Shown: positions 43,127-52,060 of the stretch, one piece after another
How positions within the stretch are numbered: position 1 is the first letter of the stretch
Layout: each line of letters opens with the position of its first letter
NCBI RefSeq assembly: GCF_007747655.1
Contig: NZ_CP036274.1
Span: forward strand, 4,588,001-4,652,000
Origin: Anatilimnocola aggregata
GTDB lineage: Bacteria; Planctomycetota; Planctomycetia; Pirellulales; Pirellulaceae
Reading direction: 5' to 3'
Length of the DNA: 64,000 nucleotides
Translations under genes and position numbers: made by a program
Notes under the pieces: model-generated
Database searches by the model: none
The model's input: only the letters and a program-made list of their open reading frames with translations
Told to the model about the DNA's origin: nothing

Positions 43127-43462
43127 ATGAACTGTCAGGAATTGGCTCACAAGATCGAAACCATGCAACCCGGCGCCGAGACGAAGGATGTCGCTCGTCT
43201 GTGCCTGTTGCTTGCGAACGCCACGAACAACGTGGACGTGCTTCGCGACGAGCGCAAGCTCACCGCGACCTGGCGCGAGATGGGGCTGCGCTTGCAGGCC
43301 GCCACCGATCAGCATGCGGCGATGACCGAAGAACTGGAGTCGCTGGCTAAGGCCGACCCGCGCAAATTTACCCCGGAACAAATCTGGGTGCTGATTCGAG
43401 CCATCAAGGTGCAAAGCCAAATTCTGCAGCTGTATGTCGGCGATCCGCTCGTCGAAGCATAG
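43127..43462 (+). CDS. Small hypothetical helical protein
   Basis: 111 residues from the ATG at 43127 (MNCQELAHKIETMQPGAE); an ATG at 43058 and an even earlier start at 42947 are possible but add non-helical sequence. The protein is nearly all helix (TWREMGLRLQAATDQHAAM, EQIWVLIRAIKVQSQILQLY), with no signal peptide and no family I recognise. It converges with the HEAT-repeat lipoprotein gene. Soluble, perhaps a small regulatory or scaffold protein; this is a guess. Confidence 0.6.
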   Translation: MNCQELAHKIETMQPGAETKDVARLCLLLANATNNVDVLRDERKLTATWREMGLRLQAATDQHAAMTEELESLAKADPRKFTPEQIWVLIRAIKVQSQILQLYVGDPLVEA

Positions 43463-43481
43463 TCGTTTGCTGCAGTCGCCA

Positions 43482-44597
43482 TTACCCCTTCAGTCTTGCC
43501 GCTAGAACTTTGGCAGCTTCGCTGATGTCTTTATCGGAATCTTGCTGGCACTTTTCGATGGCTGGCAAGGCTGGTTTCGCAGCTGGCCCCAGACTCGAGA
43601 GACAAGCCAGGGCCAGCTTCTTCGCGTTCACGTTGTTGCTTTCCAACGCCTTCGTGAGCGCCGGTTGAGCAGTTGGCCCGATGCGAACCAGCGCCTCGGA
43701 CGCAGCCGTTCGCACCCGCTCGTCTTCATCGGCCAGGGCATTTCCCAAGTCAGCTGCCGCAGGTTCGGCATTGGTAGACAGACTTCTCAACCGGCCAGCA
43801 GCGACCAGTCGCACGGCCGCTTGTTTGTCTGTGAGGGCTTGCCGAAGGGTGGGGAGTGACTGTTCCGGAGTCGCGACCTGCGTCAGGGCAAAGATTGCGG
43901 CCGAGCGAACTCGTTCGTCGGGATCGGTAGTCGCCGACTTCGTCAAACTTGCTGTAAACGCTGTTCCTTTGGTGCCGAGATTTCCCGCCAGGCGAACAAT
44001 GGCCACGCGGTTCTCGACCTTGGTTTCGCGCTCGGGATCGAGCATGGCCGTCAGTTGCGGCTGGGCGGTGCTCATGTCCGCTGCGTTCATCTGCCGCACT
44101 GCTTGCAGGCCAATGCCGCGAATGGTCGCGTCTTCATCGGCCAGCAAACCGGTGAACGCCGCGACGTGCAGGGGAATCGCTGGGTCGAACGAACTGAGCA
44201 AATGAAACGCTGCGCCGCGCCGCACTTCGAGTTGCTTATCGCCCAACAGCGGCAGCAACCTCGCCGTAGCATCGGGCCCGAGTCGTTCGAGTTCCAGCGC
44301 GGCAGCTTCACTGATTCGCCAGCCACCGGGGCCCGTTGGTTCGACCAGCTTCGCCGCGATCTGGCGGACGGGATCGTTGGGATCGGCCGGCGGAAGTGAA
44401 GTAACCCGTGGCTTGATCGTCGGCGTTACCTGTGCTTGCGGAGTCGGCTGAACCTCAGGCATCTCGCTTGTTTCGGTCTTGGATTCGACAACTGTCGTGC
44501 CTGGACCCGGCGTGATAACAGGCGCAGGAACATTCGTGCCGCAACCGGCCAGGCAACAACCGCAGACAGCTGCAATACGCAGGCTCGAAACTCGCAT
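43482..44597 (-). CDS. HEAT-repeat lipoprotein
   Basis: 371 residues. Lipobox CLAGC places the lipidated cysteine at 19. A Pro/Thr linker (about 25-70) leads to HEAT/armadillo-type helical repeats: EAAALELERLGPDATARLLP, DKQLEVRRGAAFHLLSS, DEDATIRGIGLQAVRQM, DPDERVRSAAIFALTQVA, DKQAAVRLVAAGRLRSL, DEDERVRTAASEALVRIG, and a final ALPAIEKCQQDSDKDI. Such repeats give protein-binding scaffolds; HEAT repeats on planctomycete lipoproteins are common and uncharacterised. It lies 58 bases downstream of the prenyltransferase gene on the same strand. Confidence 0.85.
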   Translation of the reverse strand: MRVSSLRIAAVCGCCLAGCGTNVPAPVITPGPGTTVVESKTETSEMPEVQPTPQAQVTPTIKPRVTSLPPADPNDPVRQIAAKLVEPTGPGGWRISEAAALELERLGPDATARLLPLLGDKQLEVRRGAAFHLLSSFDPAIPLHVAAFTGLLADEDATIRGIGLQAVRQMNAADMSTAQPQLTAMLDPERETKVENRVAIVRLAGNLGTKGTAFTASLTKSATTDPDERVRSAAIFALTQVATPEQSLPTLRQALTDKQAAVRLVAAGRLRSLSTNAEPAAADLGNALADEDERVRTAASEALVRIGPTAQPALTKALESNNVNAKKLALACLSSLGPAAKPALPAIEKCQQDSDKDISEAAKVLAARLKG

Positions 44598-44655
44598 GGG
44601 TCAGTTCCTTGGAGAGGTGCTGTGGCAATCACGCCCCTGTGTGATTGCCGCAGCC

Positions 44656-45576
44656 TTAGTGCAGCAGCAGATCGATCGTGCCGACCACGAACAAGCCGAA
44701 ACTGACGATCGCATTGACGTTGAAGAACGCCACATTCACGCGCGTCAAATCGCCCGGCTTGACCAGGGCATGCTCGTAAACGAGCAGCAAGGCTACCGCC
44801 ATCACACCACTGCCATAAATCCAACCTAGCCCTATTTCCGGGCAGAGCAAGGGCAAGAGCCCGAGCAGGATCAGGGTGACCAGGTGACACGCAGCTGCCA
44901 ATCGCAGTGCGCCGGCGACGCCGAGCCGCGCGGGGACGCTGCGCAACTTGGCCTGCCGATCAAAATCGGCATCCTGACAGGCATAAATGATATCGAAGCC
45001 AGCAACCCAGGCCAAAACGACAAGCCCCAGCATTACAGCCGGCAAAATATCGCGCGGCTGCACCAGCAGGATCTCGCCCCGCAAAGCAATCCAAGCACAA
45101 ACCGGTGCGAGCATCAGCGCGATGCCGAGCCAGAAGTGAGCCAGCGAGGTGAACCGCTTGGCATAGCTATAGCCCAGCAAAAACAGCAACACCGGCACAG
45201 ACAATACGATCGGTAGCCAATTGGGTAGGAACAGCAGCGTGCCGGCGAAGAAGATGGCCGATGACGCAAGTGTGAACAGAATCACCGTCGGCAGCGACAA
45301 AAGACCTGCGGGAATATGCCGCATCTGTGTGCGCGGATTCGCCGCATCGATATGCCGATCGACGAGTCTGTTAAAGGCCATCGCCGCGCTGCGGGCACCG
45401 ACCATGCAGATCAAGATGCCGAGCAGATGTTGCCAACGAAAGGCGATCGTCACATCGACGCCTGCCGGGACCGGAGTCGTCCACGCCATGATCGCGGCCA
45501 GCAGTGCAAACGGCAGCGCAAAAATGGTATGGCTGAACCGAATCATTCCCAGCAAATGGCGAAAGGTGGCGAACAT
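44656..45576 (-). CDS. UbiA-family prenyltransferase (MqnP/UbiA-like)
   Basis: 306 residues, about nine membrane helices. Both Asp-rich motifs are present: NRLVDRHIDAANPRT near 68-83 and YACQDADFDRQAKLRSVP near 200-215, which bind the prenyl diphosphate through magnesium. The family attaches a polyprenyl chain to an aromatic acceptor. In an organism relying on menaquinone, the futalosine-type MqnP or a UbiA role fits, and complex I lies in the same window; exact substrate cannot be told from sequence. The start sits 152 bases from the divergent gene at 45729. Confidence 0.9.
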   Translation of the reverse strand: MFATFRHLLGMIRFSHTIFALPFALLAAIMAWTTPVPAGVDVTIAFRWQHLLGILICMVGARSAAMAFNRLVDRHIDAANPRTQMRHIPAGLLSLPTVILFTLASSAIFFAGTLLFLPNWLPIVLSVPVLLFLLGYSYAKRFTSLAHFWLGIALMLAPVCAWIALRGEILLVQPRDILPAVMLGLVVLAWVAGFDIIYACQDADFDRQAKLRSVPARLGVAGALRLAAACHLVTLILLGLLPLLCPEIGLGWIYGSGVMAVALLLVYEHALVKPGDLTRVNVAFFNVNAIVSFGLFVVGTIDLLLH

Positions 45577-45728
45577 ACTGTTTTTACCGCAGAAAAGGAC
45601 GGACCATCACCGTCATTGTCGCCAAGGAGGGGGAATTTGGGAATGCCGTGCTCAAAGCGGCGACGATAGCAAACTGAAGATGCCTCGGCCGGTAAGCACC
45701 TGCCGTTATTGAACGGGAATGGACGACC

Positions 45729-46217
45729 ATGAAACAGACCATCGTCAAAATCGGCACCCTCGGCTTGCTCCTCTGCACAACAACATTGCCGGCGCGCGCG
45801 GACTGGTTCAATTACGTCGTCCGCACCTCGGGGTTGGGCTGGAGCAGTGGGTATCATGCCTACGATCAATGCCCCCCACGGCCAACCCACGGTCATTTTC
45901 CGATCAAGCATCCGTTCGCCATGCCTGGCTATGAAATGCACAGCGGCCTCAGTAGCGGTGCCCACGCCCCGTACTATTTTGAGGAACAAGCGCCGAGCAC
46001 CCCGCAACCCGCGCCCACTCCGGCCGAACCACTTCCCAGCGCGCCCTCGGGACCGATGAGCGAGCGCCTGCCTGATCCGCAAGCTCGTTACCAGCCGCGC
46101 AGTCGTTATTTTGAGGCCTTGCAGGCCGAGCAGCAGCAGGCTTATCCCCAGCAAACAGCCACTCGCCCGCAGGAAACCCGCCAGGCGCGCCGGCCGTCGA
46201 ATGCGCCACCGTTCTAG
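45729..46217 (+). CDS. Small secreted Pro/Gln-rich protein, unknown function
   Basis: 162 residues with a signal peptide (TIVKIGTLGLLLCTTTLPARA). The mature part has a short aromatic stretch (DWFNYVVRTSGLGWSSGYHA), His-rich segments (PTHGHFPIKHPF) and then a long Pro/Ala/Gln region (about 90-160). No recognised domain. Its start is 152 bases from the prenyltransferase start, divergent. The composition matches other small secreted planctomycete proteins. Confidence 0.7.
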   Translation: MKQTIVKIGTLGLLLCTTTLPARADWFNYVVRTSGLGWSSGYHAYDQCPPRPTHGHFPIKHPFAMPGYEMHSGLSSGAHAPYYFEEQAPSTPQPAPTPAEPLPSAPSGPMSERLPDPQARYQPRSRYFEALQAEQQQAYPQQTATRPQETRQARRPSNAPPF

Positions 46218-46377
46218 CAATTCATTCCCAGCAAGAATGCCCCGAATCCATTGATGCAAACTGCTCAACGGGGGGAAAATATCAACTTCCTTTGCTCATT
46301 GCCGGGACGTGACCTAGAGTTCAGACGACAGGCAGTAGACTCTTTTGACTCTCTGCTTGCTCTACTCCCCGGCCGAT

Positions 46378-46402
46378 ACCTCTCACAACTTTTCTGAGAG
46401 GT
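46378..46402 (+). promoter_or_regulatory. Hairpin in the leader of the pilin gene
   Basis: ACCTCTCA (46378-46385) and TGAGAGGT (46395-46402) form an 8-bp perfect stem with a 9-base loop, 42 bases before the pilin start codon. It may stabilise or regulate the pilin message. Confidence 0.35.
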
Positions 46403-46444
46403 GCCGCCGAACTTTTCTTCGTTGTTTGGGTAAAGGGCAACGCC

Positions 46445-46627
46445 ATGGACCGATTGCTTCTCCGTTTGTTATTGGACGAGGATGGGCCGACTGCGGTTGA
46501 GTATGCCGTGATGCTGGCTCTCATAGTTGGGCTCTGTGTCGGCGCGATTACGTTCTTAGGAACGCAAACCAACGGGGCCTTTGAAGACAGCCAGACCAAG
46601 ATCAACGCGGCCATTGCCGGAAGTTAA
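46445..46627 (+). CDS. Flp/Fap-type class IVb pilin
   Basis: 60 residues, the usual size. It reads MDRLLLRLLLDEDGPTAVEY then a hydrophobic helix (AVMLALIVGLCVGAITFLG) and a short tail. Flp pilins have a G/XXXXEY(x) cleavage region; here GPTAVEY is followed by the hydrophobic helix as expected, with Glu and Tyr at the conserved positions +5 and +6. They are exported by the Tad apparatus, none of which is in this window, so the tad genes must be elsewhere. Confidence 0.88.
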   Translation: MDRLLLRLLLDEDGPTAVEYAVMLALIVGLCVGAITFLGTQTNGAFEDSQTKINAAIAGS

Positions 46628-46721
46628 TTTCGCTGGTGACGTTGCAGTCGAGCTGATCGCCAAGCGCGAGCTAGAGTTTCCCAGGTAGAACCTCTCTTTG
46701 CGAACCCTTGGTGTGTGTCCG

Positions 46722-48386
46722 ATGTCTGCTACGCTCAGCTCGCTCGATCGCTTTGCCCAACAGGCCGAGCAACTCTACTCGCTCCCCGCCGTCGCACTGG
46801 AAGTCTTGCGACTCGCGGGGCAGCCCCAAGTCGATCCACGGCAGCTCAAACTGTGCCTCGAAAGCGACCCGGCACTTGCGGCCCGCATTCTCAAGGTCGT
46901 GAATAGTTCCCTCTTCGGCCTCAGTCGCCAGGTCAGCGATCTGCAACAAGCGCTCGCACTCCTTGGTCTTAAGCCGCTCAAAGCACTGCTGCTTGGCTTC
47001 AGTTTGCCGCCGGAGTTGTTACGCGGCATCCATGCCGAAGCATTGCAACACTATTGGCAGCACACGTTGCTCAAGGCCGTTGCCTGCCGACTGCTCGAAC
47101 AATTCGTTGCCAAGAGCGACGAAGAAGAAGCGTTCATTGCTGGCTTATTGCAAGACGTGGGGATCCTCGCCCTGCTGCAGCAGTTGGGCGAAAACTACGC
47201 GACCATGTATGTGCAGACGCGCCTCTGCGGCGGTGATTTGCAAGCAGTGGAGATTCCCACGCTTGGGTTCGACCACCTCTCCCTTAGCGCGCGAATGCTG
47301 ATGAACTGGCGGCTGCCGCCGAAGCTGTGCCAAGCGGTTGCGGTACCGCCGCGCGAGCGGGCCGTCGAACATGCACCGACCCCTAGCCGGCAATTATGCC
47401 AGATTCTGCACTTAGGCGAATTGCTGACTCGCTACGTCGAACAACCTCACGACGCTGAACTCGCGCAACTGCTCGAAATTGGCGAGCGCTATTTCGAACT
47501 CGGGCCCGTGCGCTTGCATTCGGTGCTGACAGAACTTGGCCCCCATTTCGAATCGTTGGCTGGCGTGCTGGCGATTGAACTCCCTAGCGGACCAAGCTCG
47601 CAAGAATTACTGCAAGCAGCGCATCGACGGTTGGCTTCGATCACTGCCGAGATGGTGCCAGAGCTGATTCAAATGCAACGTGCGGCTGACGAAGCCACAG
47701 CGCTCGAATCGGTCCTGCAGACAACACGCGATTTGCAGCATCTTGCCAATCACGCTGCGCGGCCGGTCGGCGAATTCAAACTCGGCGACCACAAGAGCGA
47801 GCGGCGAGCCGATGGCGGCAGCGATTTTCTGCATCCCTCCAATAGTTCACCCTTGCGACGAACCACACCAGTCGCCTCATTGGCCGCAGCAGGCCAACCA
47901 GCACGCACAGCCGCCGATCCCGGTCTGCTGGGACGTTTGACAAGCGTGCTGCAGACTTGCCGGCAGAACCGCAGTCCGTTGTCGCTCGCGATCTTGCAGC
48001 TCGATCATTTTGCCGATGCTCAGTTCGTTTGCGGTATTGAACCCACCATGGTGTTCCTCGAACGATTTCGTCGCCATCTGGCCGAAGCGACCGGCGTTCT
48101 CGGCCCCTGCTTACAACTCACCAGCACGCGATTCGCGCTGCTCTGGGGAGACTGCTCGCGTAGCGATGCCCTGGCCACACTGCGCAACGTGCACGACCAA
48201 TTGCCTGATTGGCAGGACGAGAGCCTGCCCCCCGATGCTCCACGTCTGAGCATGAGCGCGGGTCTCGCGACGGTGTCGCTCCCCAGTCGCAACTTTCCGC
48301 CGAACGATTTAGTTGCCGCGGCGCAGCGCTGCCTCGATGGCGCGCTACACTCAGGCGGCAACACGATCAAGAGCATTGAGCTCTAG
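46722..48386 (+). CDS. HDOD-domain protein with degenerate GGDEF-like C-terminus
   Basis: 554 residues from the ATG at 46722; a TTG at 46698 is the only earlier option. Residues about 10-220 are an HDOD domain (LPAVALEVLRLAGQPQVDPR, KVVNSSLFGLSRQVSDLQQA, FIAGLLQDVGILALLQQLGE, LMNWRLPPKLCQAV). The final ~150 residues follow a GGDEF layout (LSLAILQLDHFADAQFV, MSAGLATVSLP, AQRCLDGALHSGGNTI), but the GGDEF active-site loop is replaced (TSTRFALLWGDC), so diguanylate cyclase activity is unlikely. It is probably a signalling scaffold. Its stop overlaps the stop of the convergent SDR gene by four bases. Confidence 0.87.
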   Translation: MSATLSSLDRFAQQAEQLYSLPAVALEVLRLAGQPQVDPRQLKLCLESDPALAARILKVVNSSLFGLSRQVSDLQQALALLGLKPLKALLLGFSLPPELLRGIHAEALQHYWQHTLLKAVACRLLEQFVAKSDEEEAFIAGLLQDVGILALLQQLGENYATMYVQTRLCGGDLQAVEIPTLGFDHLSLSARMLMNWRLPPKLCQAVAVPPRERAVEHAPTPSRQLCQILHLGELLTRYVEQPHDAELAQLLEIGERYFELGPVRLHSVLTELGPHFESLAGVLAIELPSGPSSQELLQAAHRRLASITAEMVPELIQMQRAADEATALESVLQTTRDLQHLANHAARPVGEFKLGDHKSERRADGGSDFLHPSNSSPLRRTTPVASLAAAGQPARTAADPGLLGRLTSVLQTCRQNRSPLSLAILQLDHFADAQFVCGIEPTMVFLERFRRHLAEATGVLGPCLQLTSTRFALLWGDCSRSDALATLRNVHDQLPDWQDESLPPDAPRLSMSAGLATVSLPSRNFPPNDLVAAAQRCLDGALHSGGNTIKSIEL

Positions 48387-49156
48387 TCAAACGTGCGGCA
48401 CAACATGCCGCCGTCGGCCGAAATCACAGTGCCGGTGATGAACGCACCCGCATCGGTGCTGAGCATCACAACAGGCCCTACCATGTCGTTCACCTGCCCC
48501 CAACGCTTGACTGCGGTGCGATTGGCGAAGATCTCTTTCTGCGCTGGCGTGAGAATGCTCATCGGCAAGTCAGTGGCCACTGGTCCCGGAGCGAGGCAAT
48601 TGACCGTGATGCCACTGGGTCCGAGTTCGAGTGCTTGAGCGCGGGCCATACCGATTAGCGCAGCCTTGGTTCCCGAGTACAAACCACGGGCGGCATTCGA
48701 GGCGAGAGCCATGACCGACGACGTGTAAATGATCCGGCCCCATTTGCGCTCAATCATTTGCGGCGCGATGTATTTCGACAGCAGCATGCAGCTGGTGAAG
48801 TTGAGTTCCAGGATCGAGTCCCACGTATCCATCGTCGTATCGACGAGGTTCTGTGGCTTATTGCTTCCAGCGTTATTGAACAGAACGTCGACGCGCCCCA
48901 TCTTTGCCAGCACCGCATCGGCCAGCTTCTTTACTTCATCTCGATCGCCCATATCGGCGATGAAGTACTCGACCTTCACATCGAGTCCTTTGCCAATTTC
49001 AGCGGCTGCCTTCTTCAGTTCGTCTTCGGTTCGTGCGCTGATAGCGATATTCGCGCCCGCCTCGGCCAGCCCACGGGCACAGGCCTTGCCGATGCCTTTG
49101 CTACCGCCGGTAATGAGCGCCGTGCGGCCTTTTAGATTGAATAGTTCGTCGAGCAT
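48383..49156 (-). CDS. Short-chain dehydrogenase/reductase
   Basis: 257 residues from the ATG at 49156, chosen because AAGGA lies nine bases before it and the SDR fold starts right after; the frame is open to 49336 but adds unrelated sequence. Motifs: GGSKGIGKA (NAD(P)-binding glycine motif), FNNAGSNKP, the catalytic IIYTSSVM and YSGTK (Tyr-x3-Lys), and the C-terminal GTVISADGGM. A gluconate 5-dehydrogenase-like or 3-oxoacyl reductase-like function is plausible, substrate unknown. It is cytoplasmic and follows the PhoD gene with 139 bases between. Confidence 0.93.
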   Translation of the reverse strand: MLDELFNLKGRTALITGGSKGIGKACARGLAEAGANIAISARTEDELKKAAAEIGKGLDVKVEYFIADMGDRDEVKKLADAVLAKMGRVDVLFNNAGSNKPQNLVDTTMDTWDSILELNFTSCMLLSKYIAPQMIERKWGRIIYTSSVMALASNAARGLYSGTKAALIGMARAQALELGPSGITVNCLAPGPVATDLPMSILTPAQKEIFANRTAVKRWGQVNDMVGPVVMLSTDAGAFITGTVISADGGMLCRTFD

Positions 49157-49295
49157 CAGAAGTGGTCCTTGGCGGGATTGTGCGAGAGTAAATCGCGGGG
49201 CTGTTAAGCGAACTATCGTGGCCTGAATTGCCGCTGCGATCAAGTACGCACAAGCGGTGTGAAGCAAGCGAGCGAAATGAGCGATTCGATTAACG

Positions 49296-50891
49296 TTACG
49301 CCTTCTGCACGCCCGGTCTTCCAGCCTCAACAACAAACGACGCGCGAGTCAACATCTGGCCGCCGGGCTTGAGCACTTCAGTGACAACTTGATAGTCGCT
49401 GCGCCATTCCTTCGCTGACAGATCGCAGCGAACATAACCGCGTTCGGTATTGAAGAACTTAACGAAGGGATTCTCGGCAAGGGTAGCAGTATGGTCTTTT
49501 GGCTTGTCGACGCCGTTGCCGCCGGACGAAAGCGAAGTCCCCACGAACTCGCTGGCAACAACACAGGAATCGAGCTTATCGAAATCGCAAATTAAATCGT
49601 TGGCCCAGTTGCTATGAATGTCACCCGTGAGGACGACGGGGTTCGCGATCTTCCGCTCGTGAAAGAATTTCAACATCCGGCGCCGATTCATTTCATAACC
49701 CGGCCATTGATCCATGCTGAAGGCGGCCAGTTCACCCGGCATCCGATCGACACGGGCCATCATCACTTGCTGAGCCAGCACATTCCACTTGGCTGTGGAG
49801 CCAACCAGGGCATCCTTTAGCCACGCCTCTTGCCGGTCGCCCAGCAGCGTTTGCGAAAGGGACAGCGCTTCATCTCCTTGCGGTTTGCGGCCGTCGCCGT
49901 GCGGCTGATCGCTGCGGTATTGCCGAGTATCGAGCACGCAGAAATTTGCCAGACGGCCGAACGATACTCTGCGATAGAGTTGCATGTCCGGCCCATTGGG
50001 CAACGCACTCAGACGGAGCGGCATGTGCTCGTAGTAGGCCTGATAAGCACGAGCGCGCATTGCCAGATAGTCCCGCGTGCTGGGCGACGGCCTGTTGTCT
50101 TTACGCAATTCAGGAACTGCACCGGCGCAGTTGTTCTCGAATTCGTGATCGTCCCAGGTGACCAGCCACGGAGCAGCAGCGTGCATGGCCTGCAGGTGGG
50201 GATCGGTTTTGTACTGCGCGTGACGATTGCGATAGTCTTCCAGAGCGTCGAGCTTGCCACCCACATGTTTGCGGACGAGATTGTCTTTGCCGGGACCTTC
50301 GTACAAGTAATCGCCCAGATGCACGACCAGGTCGAGATCGTCCCGCAGCATATGCTCGTAAGCCGTGAAAAGACCGGACTCGAAGTGCTGACATGAAGCA
50401 AAGGCGAACTTCAGTTTGTCCACCTGCGCATTGAGCGTAGGAAAAGTTCGCGCGCGGCCAATGCGACTTTCATCCATTCCCACTCGAAAACGATAAAAGT
50501 ACCAGCGGTCGGGCTTCAGTCCCGCCACTTCCACGTGCACAGAATGAGCCCAGGCGGGAATGGCTGTCGTCTTGCCAAATTGCACGGTCTTGGTGAACTG
50601 CTCATCTTCGGCCACTTCCCAAGTTACAGCGACCGGTTCGTTCGGCATGCCGCCACCAGTGAGTGGATCAGGAGCGAGACGTGTCCAGATCACAAAGCCA
50701 TCGGGTGTGGGATCACCCGAGGCGACACCCAGCTTAAAAGGATCGTCTCCGGTCTTTAGCCGCGACAGGACCGCGCCTTCAGCACGCTGAGCCCAAAATG
50801 CGGCCGCAGCCAGCGACGTGCTGGTGAATAGGAAGTTGCGGCGGGTCGAAGTGCCTAGGTCGACGTAGGGAAACTGCCAGCGTGACATCAT
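49296..50891 (-). CDS. phoD: PhoD-like alkaline phosphatase/phosphodiesterase
   Basis: 531 residues. A twin-arginine signal is present (STRRNFLFTSTSLAAAAFWA). The PhoD N-terminal domain follows (VASGDPTPDGFVIWTRLAP) and the metal-binding core: FASCQHFESGLFTAY, VVHLGDYLYEGPG, WDDHEFENN, MMARVDRM and TGDIHSNWANDL, which bind calcium and iron. The enzyme releases phosphate from mono- and diesters in the periplasm, normally induced by phosphate starvation. ATG ATG at 50891/50888 are both possible starts after AGGAAG. No Pho box is evident upstream. Confidence 0.93.
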   Translation of the reverse strand: MMSRWQFPYVDLGTSTRRNFLFTSTSLAAAAFWAQRAEGAVLSRLKTGDDPFKLGVASGDPTPDGFVIWTRLAPDPLTGGGMPNEPVAVTWEVAEDEQFTKTVQFGKTTAIPAWAHSVHVEVAGLKPDRWYFYRFRVGMDESRIGRARTFPTLNAQVDKLKFAFASCQHFESGLFTAYEHMLRDDLDLVVHLGDYLYEGPGKDNLVRKHVGGKLDALEDYRNRHAQYKTDPHLQAMHAAAPWLVTWDDHEFENNCAGAVPELRKDNRPSPSTRDYLAMRARAYQAYYEHMPLRLSALPNGPDMQLYRRVSFGRLANFCVLDTRQYRSDQPHGDGRKPQGDEALSLSQTLLGDRQEAWLKDALVGSTAKWNVLAQQVMMARVDRMPGELAAFSMDQWPGYEMNRRRMLKFFHERKIANPVVLTGDIHSNWANDLICDFDKLDSCVVASEFVGTSLSSGGNGVDKPKDHTATLAENPFVKFFNTERGYVRCDLSAKEWRSDYQVVTEVLKPGGQMLTRASFVVEAGRPGVQKA

Positions 50892-51398
50892 TTGCTTCCT
50901 GAGGGAGCGTTGACAGGTAGGTAGCTGAGAGACTTCGGTCTTACGTGCTCGCCGCAGGTCCGATTCTGAACCACGTTCGAGTTTTGTAACATGCGGGCGA
51001 ATCGATGTACAACTTCTGAATTTGCACTGGCCGCTTCGTTGATCTCACCAACGTAGCACGACCTTCACCTTGGCCGAGTGCTTCTGCATGTTGGGACGCC
51101 AACGCGACCTTCGCTCTAGGCTTCCCGTCACGCTGAAGAATGGCCCTGAGTTCGCGCAGCCCAAACGTCTGCAACACTCGCCGGGGTGCACGGTTTATGT
51201 AAGCCGATCCTTATTCGCGGAGGCAGCATCGAGAATCTCAACTGCAACATGGATCGCTTCTCGCGTGAAATTTGAGGTTTTGCGCGAGGCATCCCCGTCA
51301 GCGAGACAAGCGGATGCGGGCGAATCTAGGGGTAGATTGCGTTGAAGTGAAGCGCGGTTGCTTTACCAACGTCATTTGGGGCAGGGGTTGGGCGAATC
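50892..51398. other. 507-base intergenic stretch
   Basis: Lies between the phoD start and the P-II gene end. Short open frames here lack ribosome-binding sites and family features. I see no RNA gene, repeat or terminator. It must include the phoD promoter. Confidence 0.4.
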
Positions 51399-51749
51399 TT
51401 AAGAGACGCCTTCGGGGCCACGGACGGTGTCACTGAGGCGGATTACTTCTTCGACTGGCAGGACGAAGATCTTGCCATCGCCGATATTACCATCGGCCCC
51501 GGTGCGAGCGACGTTGGTGAGCGTATCGAGCGTTGGCTGGAGGAAGTCCTCGTTGACCGCGATCTCAAGAGCCACTTTGCGGAGCAGGTTCGTTTTGTAT
51601 TCGGCCCCGCGATACGTGGCCTTCTGCCCTTTTTGGCGTCCGTAACCGTGAGCATCGCAGACGGTCATACGTTCGACGCCGATTTTGGCGAGCGCCTCTT
51701 GAACAGCTTTTAGTTTGGTGGGTTGAATCAGAGCCAGGATTAAGCGCAT
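51399..51749 (-). CDS. glnB: P-II nitrogen regulatory protein
   Basis: 116 residues from the ATG at 51749, which has GGAAGGA eight bases upstream; a longer frame to 52025 is not part of the family. Core motifs: the T-loop YGRQKGQKATYRGAEYKTN with Tyr51, the usual uridylylation site, then GDGKIFVLPVEEVIRLSDTV (the nucleotide-binding and C-terminal regions). P-II proteins bind 2-oxoglutarate and ATP/ADP and report nitrogen status. No amtB is adjacent, so this looks like a free-standing GlnB rather than GlnK. The gene diverges from the TPR protein. Confidence 0.93.
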   Translation of the reverse strand: MRLILALIQPTKLKAVQEALAKIGVERMTVCDAHGYGRQKGQKATYRGAEYKTNLLRKVALEIAVNEDFLQPTLDTLTNVARTGADGNIGDGKIFVLPVEEVIRLSDTVRGPEGVS

Positions 51750-52060
51750 GCACGCGTTCCTTCCATCGCAGATGTCGAAGTGGAACGGAGAGGAGCGTTT
51801 AGAATAACGTGGCACATGAGACGCGAATAGGCTTCGGGGGAGCAATCGCGCGGCTTCGCAGCCCCGCAATTCGCCGTGCGAGTGGTGGTTTTGCTTGCTC
51901 TCGACAGGTAGGCAAATTAGGATGATCGCTGCGAGGCGAAGTTTCTGCGCAGCCGGTGCGCGGTGATATTTGCAGACTTTGGTTCTGTTCGCAGTTTGGC
52001 CAAGTTGGTTTGAGCCCTGCGGCAATCCACTATTCGGCGGGCTTTTACGGAGTTTTGGTG

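Noticed and set aside
48386-49336. Longer SDR start at 49336
   Set aside because: The extra 60 residues precede the normal SDR start and the ribosome-binding site fits 49156.
51070-51345. Plus-strand frame of 91 codons upstream of the P-II gene
   Set aside because: No ribosome-binding site, no recognisable domain, overlaps a region with several equally long frames.
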